The notes: generated from the sequence alone by a model not told the origin. DNA of 64,000 bases from Lantana camara (GCA_037501455.1 CM074858.1:96568001-96632000); one strand, 5' to 3'; positions 1 through 12,043 are shown, counted from the stretch's first letter. Made by a program: numbers and translations.

Positions 1-215
1 CATATGTAATCAATACAACTTATCATAGAGTATATATCATTCAACACATTATGATAACATATGTAACCAACATACTATATCATATAGTATATATCATTCA
101 ACACATTAAGATAACATACTCTTGTACAGATTCTACTAAACTCTATTATTTCATTCAAGACATTAAGATAACATATGTACCCAACATACTATATCATATA
201 GTATATATTGTACAA
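1..215. repeat. AT-rich tandem repeat, ~58-bp unit
   Basis: About three imperfect copies of a unit with the core cattcaa(c/g)acattaagataacat followed by a palindromic stretch (actatatcatatagtatatat). Copies start near 38, 96 and 153. No coding potential is visible. The array runs directly into a second array with a longer unit, so both may be parts of one satellite-like locus cut by the window start. Confidence 0.75.
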
Positions 216-1100
216 AAATACTAAAATCACGTACTTAATCGTCCATATGTTGTATAAATTCATCGAAAGTACGTAGGAGAGTGAATTACAACTTTTATCA
301 CGAAGTATAAATTTGGTGAAATATTGTATAAAAATACTAGAATCACGTACTTAATCGTCCATATGTTGTATAAATTCATCGAAAGTACGCAGGAGAGTGA
401 ATTACAACTTTTATCACGATGTACAAATTTGGTGAAATATTGTATAAAAATACTAGAATCACGTATTTAATCGTCAATATGTTATATAAATTCATCGAAA
501 GTACGTAGGAGAGTGAATTACACAAATTTTATGATGATATGCAAATTTGGTGAACTGTTGTATACAAATACGAAAATCACGTATTTAATCATCCATATGT
601 TGTATAAATTCATGAAGAGTAAGGATTCACTTTCATGTACCCCAGGTGAGTGAATTATACAACTTTTATGACGATGTAGAAATTTGGGGAAATGTTGTAT
701 AAAAGTACTAGAATCACGTACTTAATTGTCCATATGTTGTATAAATTCTTCAAAACGATGTAGAAGAATGAATTATACCACTTTTCTTACGTTGTACATC
801 TTTGGATAAATGTTGTACGCAGATGCTAGAATCACGTACTTAATTGTCCATATGTCGTATAAATTTCTGATAAAGTACGAAGGAGAATGAATTATACCAC
901 TTTTCTCACGCTATACATCTTTAGATAAATGTTATACACAGATGCTAGAATCACGTACTTAATCGTCCATATGTGGTATAAATTTGTGAAGAACAAGGAT
1001 TCACTTTTATGTACAACTTTTTTCAATTTGTACAATATTGGATAATGTTGTACACAGATGCTAAAATCACGTGCTTAATTGTCCATATGACGTACCCAAA
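216..1100. repeat. Tandem repeat array, ~117-137-bp unit, about eight copies
   Basis: The phrase (c/t)gtccatatg recurs near 241, 356, 472 (as gtcaatatg), 590, 727, 846, 964 and 1079, giving a period of about 116-119 bp with one longer interval. Each unit carries ttgtataaattcat, a gtgaattacaactttt-type segment, and an actagaatcacgtacttaat segment. The left copies are most alike and the right ones have drifted. The repeated CACGTA core is seen in nearly every unit; whether it binds anything is unknown. Confidence 0.85.
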
Positions 1101-1270
1101 TGGCAGAATCAGGTATCACGTGTTAAATCAAGTACCATTCCATTCCAACAAACACCAGGCAGTACAAATGAAAGAAAAATTATGATTGTACAACAAACAC
1201 CAGGCAACACAAATAAAGTCCAACAAACTAAACTACAAATGTTGTTCATAAAGTGTACAAGCTAACACAA

Positions 1271-1856
1271 ATACATAACATGAAAAATTAAGATTCAAAG
1301 GGTCTCCCTTTGGTTATCTTCCGCTCTCCTTGTATAGGTTGGGAAAGGGCCGGGTGGATTACCTTTGGGAGCTAAGTCACCGCCAAGGAAAATTGAAATC
1401 ACCCCTAATTGAGAAAACATGCATTTTGTGATTATAACGAAGGCCAACAAGGAGACGCACATGTGTGCTACACTCACTAACTTCGTATGAGCTATCCATG
1501 ACTAAAACCGAAACAAAGAATGGTGAAGGGCACGAAATTGTTTGAGCTTAGCGGCGAGGGGAGTCAAGAATCAGGCCTCGAGAGTTCGTTGGAGAAAGTC
1601 GTCGGACCGGATTCCAGAGAGCTCCGTCATATCCGTCGGCGAGAAAGCAGAGAACATCTTCAAATTTGCATCGGGGCCGATTCCAGGGATCTCATTCGTT
1701 TCCAAAATGAGGAGTCGCCCGCGAACGGACAGGGAAGATCTTCAAATTTGCACCGGAGAGCTAACCCTTTTTAGTGATGCTCTTCGTCTTCTTCAAACTT
1801 GCGGGCATATTCTTCGTCTTGTTTAGAAAACCCTTTTTTGTTCAGACAACCCTTTT
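1271..1856. other. Unassigned intergenic stretch
   Basis: The base composition is richer in GC than the surroundings. Short overlapping reading frames exist on both strands (1295-1477 minus, 1520-1826 plus), but none resembles a family I know and none has a gene-like context. It directly abuts the solo LTR insertion site. I see no RNA gene or recognised repeat here. Confidence 0.4.
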
Positions 1857-1861
1857 GATCT

Positions 1862-4516
1862 TGTAGCACCCTAAACCCCAAGGCGCCACATCCCCCGCAC
1901 TATAGCCTCGATCCACGTATGAAATGGACAGTTCATACATAAACCAAGACCACAGCGAACGGGTGACAATAAAAATGACGAGCTAGGCGGGACACTCTCC
2001 CCAACATAATCAACGCAAACATGAATAGAAAAGCGGAAGCAATAAAGTCATGCATATATATAGGTACCATATTTATTACTTAGATACATATAGGTACCAA
2101 TTAGCTATCACTACATTATCATCTCTCAATAATATACATCAGTAAGTATCCAAAATGTGTCAATCGTGAACATAACATGATATCCGGAAAAATATACATG
2201 AAAGGTGCAACACTAGACCCGTGATAATGCAGGACTCGACCAACTCCCGCCTAGCACAACCACGCTCAAAGTGTACCTGAAAAGTGAAGTATCAGTCTAC
2301 TGAAGACTGAGTGAGGGGCAATAAATATATACACATATCACATGCAAGTTGTAGCCTCGGGTGAAGAATTTAGAATAAAATAGGTATACAATTCAAGAAG
2401 TTATTCTTTGCCCGAGATTACAACCAATCATTTTAACACGTTTAGTTATTCATGCTTGTCAATGTCATGAACATGTGGCCCCGGCGAGCGAGGGCAATCT
2501 CCAACCGAACTCCCAATCGTGAACAATACGTGATCATGCTTGCTTGCTTGATAAATACGTGATCATACAATTTAATTAGTGCTCATATAAACAAGTTCAT
2601 GCTTGAAATCATGCAATAACCCGAGGATAACCCGACATGCCGGATTAATCCCCAGTCTCCTTCTTCCTCCGGGTGATAGCGAGTTTGCAAGGCTCGACTA
2701 TCCACGACATGGTGTGTGTAGAGGACATGACCCTCTAGACACGGAACTCCTTCCACCACTAATCTCCTAGTGGCTTCGGGGGTGATCCCAACAATGTGAG
2801 GATAATTCAGGAGTTACCCGTCAGCCCTTGCTTTCCCGGTTGGCTCAAGAATTACCCTCGGGCCCACGTGCAATCATGTACTCGCCAAACATGCTTGAAA
2901 TCATGATAATCAATACTTTCTTGCTTGGAAATGTTCATGGTTTGAAATCATTTATAAGTATAATACGGTTTTGGCCGAAAACTAGCACATAAGGGTTATA
3001 GGGTTCGTTTTACCAAAACAAAACCTCACCTTTCTTGCAAAATATAATAAATAAGCGTTCTAAGGAGCTTGCTCCCCGTCCACGCCCTCGTGACCTGTGC
3101 AAATACGACGTATATACGTGAGACATGAACTAGAATGACCAAAATATGACGAACGGCGGAAATGTGTCGAGACGACCTCGAAAATGCAATGTGGTATGAT
3201 AACTTTTCGTTTCACATCATATTAACACATATTATAGCAATTCGGGGTCAAAGAAGGCGTTGGATCGAGGGGTCATTTTCGTAATTTTATGCAGTGAATT
3301 TTACACTGCATTACAGGTGGGAACGGCTGTTCCGTTCCCCTTTGTAAAATGGGAACGGTCGTTCCCAAGAGTTCCCCAAAACGTGCCCGCGTTTTCCCCT
3401 TTTTAAAACGCGCCTCATGGGAACGGCCCTTCCGGCTCCAAGGCCAAAATGGGAACGGCCGTTCCCGTGGTCGGCCGCCTATTTCCATTTGAAAGGTGGG
3501 AACGCCCGTTCCCGCAATGCCTTGAGGCTGGGAACGGTCGTTCCCAGTTCTGCAACTGGGAAAACAGAGCAAAAACAGAGTATGCTCTCGGGAAGAAAGC
3601 AACCAAGCCACAAAAACCCATTTTTGATCCCCAAATGCTATAATTTCTGGAAATATGATGCATACAACTTCAATAAATGATAATATAGCACTTCAACACA
3701 TAAACATGCAATATCAACTAGATTTCCAAGGTTTCAAGCTTATGATCAAACTTGATCACTCATGCCAATTATTCACATATTCAAGCTAGAAATCATGCAA
3801 TAATTCCTGTTATGATCATTTAATCATGCTTCCATGTCCAATCAATCCATCTAGCATATAATTTCCAAACCCTAACCTTCTCTAATCTGATCAAGAATCA
3901 TAACTCATGCCAAACCAACCTTGAAGATGAGAGAAATGAAGAAGATGAGTGAAGATGATGATCAATTTGCTAAAAACTTGGATGATCTCTTGAAATCTTG
4001 ATGATTGAATGATGAACTACTTCTTCCCTTTTCTTCCTTGGACTACCGAGAGTGAGAGAGAATGGAATGGATGAATAAAATGCTCATGGAATGTGGGAGA
4101 AGAGATGATACGTAATTCATCATCTTGATTTTTGTGAAATTTGCCAAATTGCCAATTACTCCTTGAAGAACTCAATCTATCTGATTGAGTATACGAGGTT
4201 TTAAAATAAGATCAATTAAGTCCTTAAAGGATTAGCAATTAAGTCCCTAGAATTTTAGAAAATATTTAACTAGGGACAATTTGGTAATTCTATCACTCTC
4301 GGTAATGGTTTTCATGCAAGAAATATTTTTCGTGCCATGAAATAATATTTTGAATGATACGAAATCATATAATTGATATAAATAATGTTTCATGAATTTT
4401 ACAAGAATATGAATGCCACGTAAGAATATATTATAAAATTAAGAAATAAAATAAACCTACGCTCAAAACGCACACGTGGCGTGCTTACCTGTTCATCCGG
4501 AAACCGGGGCGTTACA
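1862..4516 (-). mobile_element. Solo LTR, Ty3/gypsy (Tekay/Del-like)
   Basis: A 2,655-bp unit begins TGTAGCACCC and ends GGGGCGTTACA. On the minus strand it therefore reads TGTAACGCCCC...GGTGCTACA, the style of terminus known from large plant gypsy (Tekay/Del) LTRs. It is flanked by a perfect 5-bp target duplication, GATCT, at 1857-1861 and 4517-4521. There is no internal region, so it is a solo LTR left by LTR-LTR recombination. A relative lies at 10688-13982. Family assignment rests on terminus and length only. Orientation is inferred from the TGTAACGCCCC end. Confidence 0.88.
3319..3560. repeat. Cluster of six 16-bp palindromes inside the solo LTR
   Basis: Perfect or one-mismatch copies of GGGAACGGCCGTTCCC lie at 3319-3333, 3351-3366, 3419-3433, 3451-3466, 3498-3513 and 3530-3545. 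A further inverted repeat (cccagttctgcaactggg) overlaps the end. The spacing is irregular (about 30-70 bp). The stretch is strongly GC-rich within an AT-rich LTR. It could form hairpins or hold a dimeric protein; neither is shown. Confidence 0.85.
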
Positions 4517-4762
4517 GATCTGTTATTGGTGGTAGTTAAAATTAATAATAAATGGATATTAAGACAGGCATTAATCGTTGAAATGGTGGAAATAAAATGG
4601 TAAAAATATTAAATGGAGGGTATAGCAGTCATTTTAGGTCATTAGGGAGCAAAGGAAACTTTACATTTTCAATTGGGGAGTTAGTAGGCACAATTTTTTG
4701 GAATGGGGAGCAAACAAAGATTCCCACAACCCATAGGGAGTTTTAAAAGATGGCCCCATTAA

Positions 4763-5095
4763 AAGAAGGGGTAATGTGGGATAAATCCCCAATGCGGCAT
4801 CACATTTTGACATAACTCCCTCGTACAAATTTCACATAATGTAGTACAAAAACGTTATAATGTAGTATTTATATCCTATTATGTAGTATAAATTCATGAA
4901 TTTTGTGGTTTTGGGGATAACTCCCCATATGTAAACGTTCAAAATGTATCTTGTATGAATTTCACATAATATAGTATAAAAACGTTCTAATGCAGTATTT
5001 ATATCCTATTATGTAGTATAATTCATGATTCGTGTTTTGGGGACGTAAATGAAAATATTCCAACCACATGGGGAGTTATTTGAGACTGCCCCTTA
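4763..5095 (+). repeat. Dispersed repeat, copy 1 (with internal duplication)
   Basis: It begins near gtaatgtgggataaatcccc and ends near ggggagttatttgagactgcccc. A segment with tttcacataat(g/a)tagta, aaacgtt and tagtatttatatcctatt occurs twice inside (about 4830-4900 and 4955-5020). The same element recurs in inverse orientation at about 7022-7262. It is non-coding; its class is unknown, possibly a small non-autonomous transposon. Confidence 0.65.
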
Positions 5096-5105
5096 AAAGA
5101 AGTCA

Positions 5106-5109
5106 CCCC

Positions 5110-5180
<71 letters not shown>

Positions 5181-5181
5181 T
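5106..5181. repeat. (TTA)n microsatellite
   Basis: An uninterrupted run of about 24 TTA/ATT units. It lies at the downstream edge of the dispersed repeat and is likely length-polymorphic. Confidence 0.95.
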
Positions 5182-5580
5182 ATCCTTCTAAAATTTGAAA
5201 TTTTGGGTATATTTAATTACAGTTTATAATGTACAGATATAGGCACAACGATATGAACACGACACAATACATGTATAATGATATAAATTTTTATAAAAAA
5301 TTTCTCATGTGAGGAGTACCGGACACATGTCCGACACGAATATCTGACACGATACAATAAAATGATATTTTTAAGAATATCCGTGCATTATAGATTACAA
5401 TTTATGATGCATGAATACGGGCACAACAGGATACCGATACGACAACACATATTTTTTTTTGAATATTTTTACGTGAGAAATGTCGCGTACAGTATCGTAT
5501 ATGAGTGTTCAATACGGTAAGACACGATAAATGATATTTTTAAAAGTACTTGTGCATTATAAATTAGGATGTATCTTACG
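5182..5580. repeat. Dispersed AT-rich repeat with 'gacacgata' motifs
   Basis: Two diverged direct copies carry (g)cacaac(g/a) near 5243/5422, acacgata(c)aa(t/a) and aaaatgatatttttaa. A related stretch with gatacggtaaaatgatattttt is found at about 31.32-31.45 kb. No ORF is visible. It is probably an old transposon fragment of unknown class. Confidence 0.45.
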
Positions 5581-5871
5581 TGGGAAAAAGGAGAGATTCA
5601 ATGAAAGGGATTATGATGTGATGAGCAACTAAGAAGCAAGCAATTAACTGATTAATGTCGAGAGATAAATAGTCATATTACGTAGTTGATTAAGAAGTAT
5701 CATGTGATAGCCACCACTTAATTTGAATAATCATCGCAGCTGATTGCGTAGTCGCCATCACTTTGAAAAGAAATTACAGTGTTAAAATATGCATGATTAA
5801 TAATTGTGCACATTCAACATTAACTAAGAGTAATTTTTATTTAATTTTTTTACTTCAAAAAAAAATCGATT

Positions 5872-6308
5872 ATTATAAATTTTAGGGTCATTTAAATCTA
5901 ATTATTCTGAATTTAGGCCTAATTACAATGCAGTTTATATACATTGAGAGACTATATTTTAACCCATATAAATTTTGTTTGGTTTGAGTTCCCTAACATA
6001 ATTTATAAAAGTACACTTATGCCCCTCACGATTGTATGAGTGTTACATTGAATATATGATTAAAATTTCAAAACCATCCTTAAAGTTTACAAATATAGAA
6101 AAAACGATCCCTACAAATTATGATTTTAACAACAAATCAGGGATATTTTTGGAATGACGTAACGAAATTATTCTAATGGACTTCAGGGACCACAAACTGT
6201 TCTCAAGAGTTAAGGACTAAGGTGTAATTTTCTGATTTAGATGAACTACATTGTAATTAGGCTTAAATATAGAGCAATTAGATTTAATTATTTCTAAATT
6301 TTATAATG
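5872..6308. mobile_element. MITE-like element with ~65-bp terminal inverted repeats
   Basis: The left arm (about 5872-5942, containing taggcctaattacaatgcagtt) is the inverse complement of the right arm (about 6243-6308, containing aactacattgtaattaggctta). The match continues outward through a taaatttta/taaaatttat palindrome, roughly 80% identity over about 65 bp. The total length is about 437 bp with no coding capacity. The arms end in AT-rich DNA, so the target duplication, and hence the superfamily, is not resolved. Confidence 0.7.
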
Positions 6309-7021
6309 TACCTTTAAGAACACAAAATACAAATATAAAATATTTCAATTATATGACAATATTATATTGGTAAAAATTATTTTCTATATGATTTAATATA
6401 CCGACAATATATAGTTAGTATTTTATGTTATTATTTATTATTAGACACCTTATAGTTATTTTTTCAAAAAAAAAAAAAATGCACATGTATATATAGTGCT
6501 ACTATGTTAGTATATGGTCGTGTCATTAATTGGAAATGTTAACAAAAACACTACTATTATCACTTTTTAGCCTTGTAAAACTTACTGAAATTTTGATTTT
6601 GATTTTGTTTTTGTGTCATTTATAGCTATAGTTGGTGACGACATTATATTGTCTCTTATGAAGTTGTCCCTAATTTTTCTTTCTTTTTCTTTTGTCTTGT
6701 ATGGAGTGTGATGATAATGTTACGGCCATGGTATATTTTTTAAATCAAACAATTACTAATTATTAATATTGATAACATAAACACCGTACTCGAAAAATTG
6801 GATAAGTTCGATCTATATATATTCATTTGATTAGAGCCTCCTAAAACGATCTACTAAATTCATCGAGGTGTTCCAAAGAATCAAAACGGCCAATTATTAA
6901 TGGAATTCCTTGTCGGTTCTCTGTGAAATACGTTTCTTGTCGTGACATTCATAAAAAATAGTTTTATAATAATATTTTTTTCTTTTAAAGTATAATTAGT
7001 GATACTTTTACATAATTTTGA
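6309..7021. other. AT-rich intergenic DNA
   Basis: Long A/T runs (for example an A-run near 6465-6480) and no reading frame with family resemblance. Nothing further is recognised. Confidence 0.5.
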
Positions 7022-7262
7022 GGGGCAATTTGAAATAATTCCCCATCAGTTTGAAATATTTTTACTTTACTCCCCTATAAAATTGTAAAACATAATAGGA
7101 TATAAATACTACATTAGAACGATTTAGTACTATATTTTGTGAAAAATATACAACATATTTTGAGAGATATTTTAAGTACGATATTTTGTGAAAATTATAT
7201 GACATTTTTCCAAAATGGGAGTTAAGTAAAAATATGATGCACATTTGGGGATTCATCCTACA
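7022..7262 (-). repeat. Dispersed repeat, copy 2 (inverted)
   Basis: Read on the minus strand it repeats the landmarks of the 4763-5095 copy: aatgtaggatgaatcccc, then tttcacaaaatatagtac, gttctaatgtagtattt and atatcctattatgt, ending near ggggaattatttcaaattgcccc. Two copies in opposite orientation about 2 kb apart support a small mobile element. Confidence 0.6.
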
Positions 7263-8223
7263 TTATCCGTTATTTTGAAGCTTTGCAATATAGATAACAT
7301 GTTATTACTCATAAACTATTAAATAATTAGAAAAATAAATTAATTATTATTCTGATAAAAGACATTTTTTTTGAAACGCTGATGAAAGACATTAATTGCT
7401 ATCAAAACTTTCTTTTCAACTTTTTTAAAATGGATGGTTGTTGCGTTGTAATTGGTACTTGCAACTCCAACGATAATCGAATTCGTAACTAATATATTTT
7501 AACGAGAATCGAACCTTTAACTGATATGCTCATATATAGGGAAATTTGAAAATTTTGTGTACCAATTAAACTAATTTAGTATTTTAAATACATTTTATTT
7601 TTCGACGACAAAATAGGATTGTATCTCATGCAATTTAATGCATTTTTTTATTGGAATCCGATTTTGCCCACCGAAAATTCATTCCGATTTTCTACTTGGT
7701 GAACTTCTAATTCGCCACATGTAAATTCCGACTAACAAAATTAGTTTCCGATAAAAAAAAATATGCATAAAATTTCTTAATTTCAAAGATAAGATCCTAT
7801 TTTTTTCACCGAAAAATGAGATATATCAAGAATGTTAAATTGGTCGAGTTGATATTTTTCCCTCCTAGGTGGCTAGGTGCAGATGTCCTTGTCATCCCTT
7901 AATTGCTATCACTTAAATCATAATTAATATACTAAGACAAACATTAATTAACAATTCAAGATAATCACCTACCATTAATCCTTCTAATAATTTACATTTT
8001 TCGAGTATATGTGCAAGTGAAAGTCTACTCGCTAGTGATGATTAGTGTGTTTGAAAAAACCCAAACCCTAGAAATGGTTTTTAACACTACGATCATGAGG
8101 TGCTTGATAAAGAAACCTCACGACCCCATTGAGTTTTCATCATTTCATGGTATATCAAAAAGGAGCAGTACTTGTCCCTTTTTTCAACATTATTAATCAA
8201 TTGCCCTTACGTTCTTTCCTTCC
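7263..8223. other. Intergenic, upstream of the bHLH gene
   Basis: AT-rich DNA. On the minus strand at 7503-7515 there is a ggttcgattctcg block like a pol III B-box, which might be a decayed SINE, but no convincing A-box or tail accompanies it. A short frame at 8011-8196 has no family resemblance. The last few hundred bases presumably hold promoter elements of the downstream gene. Confidence 0.4.
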
Positions 8224-8290
8224 TCTTTAAATACTCCTTTTCTCATTCCATCTTCCCCAAACCTCCCTCTCTCTCTCTCTCGCTCGCTTC
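8224..8290 (+). promoter_or_regulatory. Core promoter of the bHLH gene (TATA-like plus CT-rich patch)
   Basis: A TATA-like ctttaaatact at about 8224-8234 lies about 30-40 bp upstream of a (CT)n tract (8262-8282). This arrangement is typical of plant core promoters with a pyrimidine patch near the transcription start. It is 85-150 bp upstream of the ATG at 8375. The transcription start itself is not visible from sequence. Confidence 0.55.
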
Positions 8291-8374
8291 ATTTAAATCT
8301 CTCTCTACTGCAAGAACCTAAGCAAAGATTGCTTCCCAATCTTCAATTCCAACAAAATTGAAAGAAAATATCAC

Positions 8375-9034
8375 ATGGATATCAGCCATCACAAGCTTGC
8401 AAATCCAGCTTGGGAGACATACAACCCCATCATACCAGTCGACGATCATGGCGTCAATCTTCATTCCCATCATCATCATCAAGCTCAAACATTCGATCAT
8501 CACTCGCAATGGCCAAACAATTACTACACCCTCCCAAATCCCACCACCAACAACGATTCTTCTTCAAACCAACAGAGCCTCCTCCAACCCCACATCTCAG
8601 TCGACCAGGATCAAGAAGAACCAGATGAAGAATTGGGCGCCATGAAGGAAATGATGTTCAAGATCGCCGCAATGCAGCCCGTGGACATCGATCCGGCCAC
8701 AATCCGGAAGCCCAGAAGGAGAAACGTCAGGATTAGCGACGACCCGCAAAGCGTTGCCGCCCGCCACCGCCGTGAGCGGATAAGCGAGAAGATTCGGATA
8801 CTGCAGAGACTCGTCCCCGGTGGAACCAAAATGGACACTGCCTCGATGCTCGATGAAGCCATCCGCTATGTCAAGTTCCTGAAAAGGCAAATTCGGATCC
8901 TGCAGGGTAACCACCACCCTCCTCCGTGTTTAGGAGCGGCGCAGCCGGGAGCAGCGACGACTGCGGCGGCGGAGTACTTGTTTGGAGGGAGCAGTAATGA
9001 GGTTGGGGCAGGTGACGAACATCCCATGTTTTAA
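8375..9034 (+). CDS. HECATE-type bHLH transcription factor
   Basis: A complete one-exon gene of 219 aa, starting at the first in-frame ATG after the CT-rich leader. The N-terminal third is His/Gln/Asn-rich (a His cluster near residues 30-45). A conserved block begins around Met90 ([13 protein letters not shown]), followed by the bHLH at about 115-175, with basic motif [15 protein letters not shown] and helix-2 motif [12 protein letters not shown]. The basic region has Gln and Ala where E-box binders carry His and Glu, as known for the HECATE group, so DNA binding is probably through heterodimers. Arabidopsis HEC1/2 act in the nucleus in gynoecium and transmitting-tract development. HEC1 versus HEC2, or a related INDEHISCENT-like member, cannot be decided here. 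An AATAAA lies at 9160. Confidence 0.93.
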   Translation: MDISHHKLANPAWETYNPIIPVDDHGVNLHSHHHHQAQTFDHHSQWPNNYYTLPNPTTNNDSSSNQQSLLQPHISVDQDQEEPDEELGAMKEMMFKIAAMQPVDIDPATIRKPRRRNVRISDDPQSVAARHRRERISEKIRILQRLVPGGTKMDTASMLDEAIRYVKFLKRQIRILQGNHHPPPCLGAAQPGAATTAAAEYLFGGSSNEVGAGDEHPMF

Positions 9035-10292
9035 CTATTTAGCTGCGAAAATGTCCATATGTTATTAATATTATTGAAGCTCCATTAATTTGTATAAGGG
9101 TTTTCAATTTGTACTAAAAGATTATATTAAATATTAATCTATGGGGTGATAATTTGACAAATAAAATGAAAAGGGTTTGTTAGGATTTTGTTTGACTATA
9201 GGGCATCGGAATAGTCACAAAACGGTTATACTTATATACAATAATTAATCTTTTATATAATTAATTAATACCTATGGTTAAATAAATAAATAAAATATAT
9301 ACATATATTATGTCACATTACTTTTATAAATAAATCCTCTGAAAATTCTTTGGCCTAATTCCGTCCCTGGATAGAACAGTGATGTAAGAAACCTTTAAAT
9401 ATCAAGAACATACATTATACTCTTTCATATCATATCACTACCAAAAAAAGAGCGTTTTTGTAATGGAAATTTGCAACTAATATGAAAAAATTCTGTTGCA
9501 AAAATTGGATTTACAACAAAAAAGAATTCCGTCGTGAGATGTGGCATCGTAAAATCCCTTTTATTATACTAATCTTTCGTATAAAGAACATATATATATA
9601 CACTCTTTGGTATCATATACACACACACGCACGTACACCTATGAGTGTGTGTCTGTGTTTGCAGGCTAGTCGAAGATAGTGTATATATATATAGATATAT
9701 AGGGAAACGTGCATATATATATTATAGTATTCGTCTCCCAAACTATTATGTGGATTCATAATGAGGATCGGAGAAAATGGTGATCAGAGAATTCATAGTA
9801 TGTGGTGATGGTCCACAATTAAGTCCAAGAATGATTGTCTTTCACTGCACATATCAGAGATATATACTATTATATGATCTTCGTCGATCAAACCCTAAGT
9901 ACTCTGCCAAGATCACTTTAAACATTACCCAACATTTAGAAAAAGATTGCCACCCTTTTGGGATAGTAGCTAGTTCACATATCTTTAATTTACTATTACT
10001 GTATATTGTATATGTGATGTATGCATGTGTATATGTCATGTATAATGCCAATTTATAGTTAACTAACAGTATCGTATTCGACTTCTTGGAGACATAACTA
10101 TACATTTGATAGAGATAGCTATATAATTTTGAGATCGATTTGATTGAGTTGGCCCCAAAAATAATTAGAGATATGTATAGGTACTAAAAAAACAATAAAT
10201 GTGGTCTTTTACTTGAGGCGCATCAATAAAATAAAGGGATAATCACAAAAAATCTGCGGTGACAATTTCTCATAAAATTTCATAATCGATAA
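9035..10292. other. AT-rich intergenic DNA with a CACTA-like terminus
   Basis: At 9436-9450, cactaccaaaaaaag resembles the outer end of a CACTA transposon. The following non-coding sequence has repeated ttgcaa/tacaac words, but no opposite terminus is found, so this is at best a fragment. Short AT and CA microsatellites lie at 9596-9720. A frame at 9777-10058 shows no known domain. Confidence 0.4.
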
Positions 10293-10330
10293 ATTACTAA
10301 AAATATCCGGAAGAAGGTATTTTTAGTAAT
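10293..10330. repeat. Perfect 13-bp hairpin
   Basis: attactaaaaata, a 12-nt loop, then tatttttagtaat: a perfect inverted repeat. It lies in the middle of an AT-rich block (10230-10460) that looks weakly foldback, possibly a decayed MITE core. Confidence 0.6.
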
Positions 10331-10687
10331 TCAGGGGGTATTTATTGTAATTCTTATTCAAACCTTGGGTGTCGTCTTTTGTAAATTTTAAACTGCAGAG
10401 AATCTTTTTCATAATTTAATTAAAATTTGGGAATTATCCGTAATTATTCCTAAAATAAAAATTGGAATCAAGAAAGGATTCAAATTGGAATCTTACCCTA
10501 AGATTTGGTAGTTTATTTTAGTTTTTTAAGTGAAGAATAACATAGGTCAGTCCGAATTGAGAACAAGCTAAGTCATTAATTTATGTTAGGCTGAATATTA
10601 CTATGTATCTAGTGGATAACTCGGTTGTCGTGCATTGATACTTAGCTACTAGTTTGATTGTCATAGCTATGACCGGGATAGGCTTGT

Positions 10688-11982
10688 TGTAGCGCCCGAG
10701 CACGAGACGCCACATCCCCCGCATCGAGACCCGACTCGTATATGAAATGGGAAGTCCATACACGAGCCAAGTCACGGTGAACGGGGACTCACTCACTCGC
10801 TACGCTAGGCGGGAGCTAAAACCTCGAAACCAAATAAGCAAGTCGATAATATAAATGCACGTGCGGAAGCAGAACATATAATCAATCACAATATAGACAA
10901 TAAGTGAAGGGTTTAACTAGCGTAAATACCTAGTCCCGAAAGTTCAACATAAATCATAAATCGAGAATCATACTACACGGGTTCAATCTATCCCTAGAAG
11001 CCTGTCCTGAATCAATATAATATAATCATAATCATTCATACATTCTTCGTATAATTTATTCAATTTACAATATGCGTGTGAAGTGACTCAGACCAAACCT
11101 AAAGACTTAACAGACTCGACTTCCCGTCTAGCACTCCAAACCTGCAAGAAAACTGAAAACAATCCAGGTTCAGTCTATAAGAGACTGACTGGTATAAAAC
11201 AGAGGTTTAATACAATAATAATATAGAAATTAAGCACACACACATGCAAACTATAATCCCGTGCGAGGTTTTGAAACATTTCCTAAGTGGGTGTTTGAAA
11301 CATTTCCTAAGTGGGTGAAAACAAAGAAAACAACGCTCGGGGATTACAACAATTAAATTCATTCATTCATTAGTGAGGTCATTACGTGAGCCTGGCGAGT
11401 GGGCAAATTCTCCAACCTTCTCCTCGTGATGTGCATTATTCATTCATTCATAATCATTAATGATCACACAATATCCATTCATAATCAATCATTCATTCTC
11501 ATTCGTTCATATTCATTCGTTCATAATCATTCGTTCATTATCAATCATTCATAATCATTAATTGCATAAGCAATTGTTCCCTTTTCCCTCCAGTTGGAAA
11601 CGCGTCTTTGGATGAGGTGTACCTTCCCACCCATCAATATTGTCCACCTGGCTGCCGTGTACCGACCCACCTGGGGTCTTGTCCCCACTGATTTGTACTG
11701 TCCCACGGGACGCGTTCCCCATTCATTATGGCTAGAGGGGTCCATGAAGCCCCAAAAGCCCGGTTCCCCTTCCTCACCAAACTCCTAACGAGGTCGGTTT
11801 CGTCGTAGTTCATTGTGGAACTAGTACAAGGGATCACCGTCAGCCCATGCCTCACCGGATAGCCACTTGCACCAAGTTCCTAGGCCCGTGCTTTCATTCA
11901 TGCTCTCGCCAAAATCATTAGGTGGGGATTCATAAGAGAAAAGACTTTACGTTCGAAATCATTTACTTGAGAAAAAGACTCG

Positions 11983-12043
<61 letters not shown>

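Noticed and set aside
1520..1826. Overlapping frames coding for Arg/Glu/Ser-rich peptides
   Set aside because: Two frames overlap, neither shows a domain, and the stretch abuts a transposon; no promoter or splice context.
3273..3680. Several overlapping frames on both strands
   Set aside because: All arise from the iterated GGGAACGG...CCGTTCCC palindromes inside the solo LTR.
7440..7560. Possible tRNA-derived SINE on the minus strand
   Set aside because: Only a B-box-like ggttcgattctcg is seen; A-box, tail and TSD are not convincing.
8011..8196. 61-codon frame upstream of the bHLH gene
   Set aside because: No family resemblance; lies in the probable promoter region. Could be an upstream ORF only if transcription started much earlier.
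9777..10058. 93-codon frame
   Set aside because: Hydrophobic, AT-driven composition at its end, no domain, no gene context.
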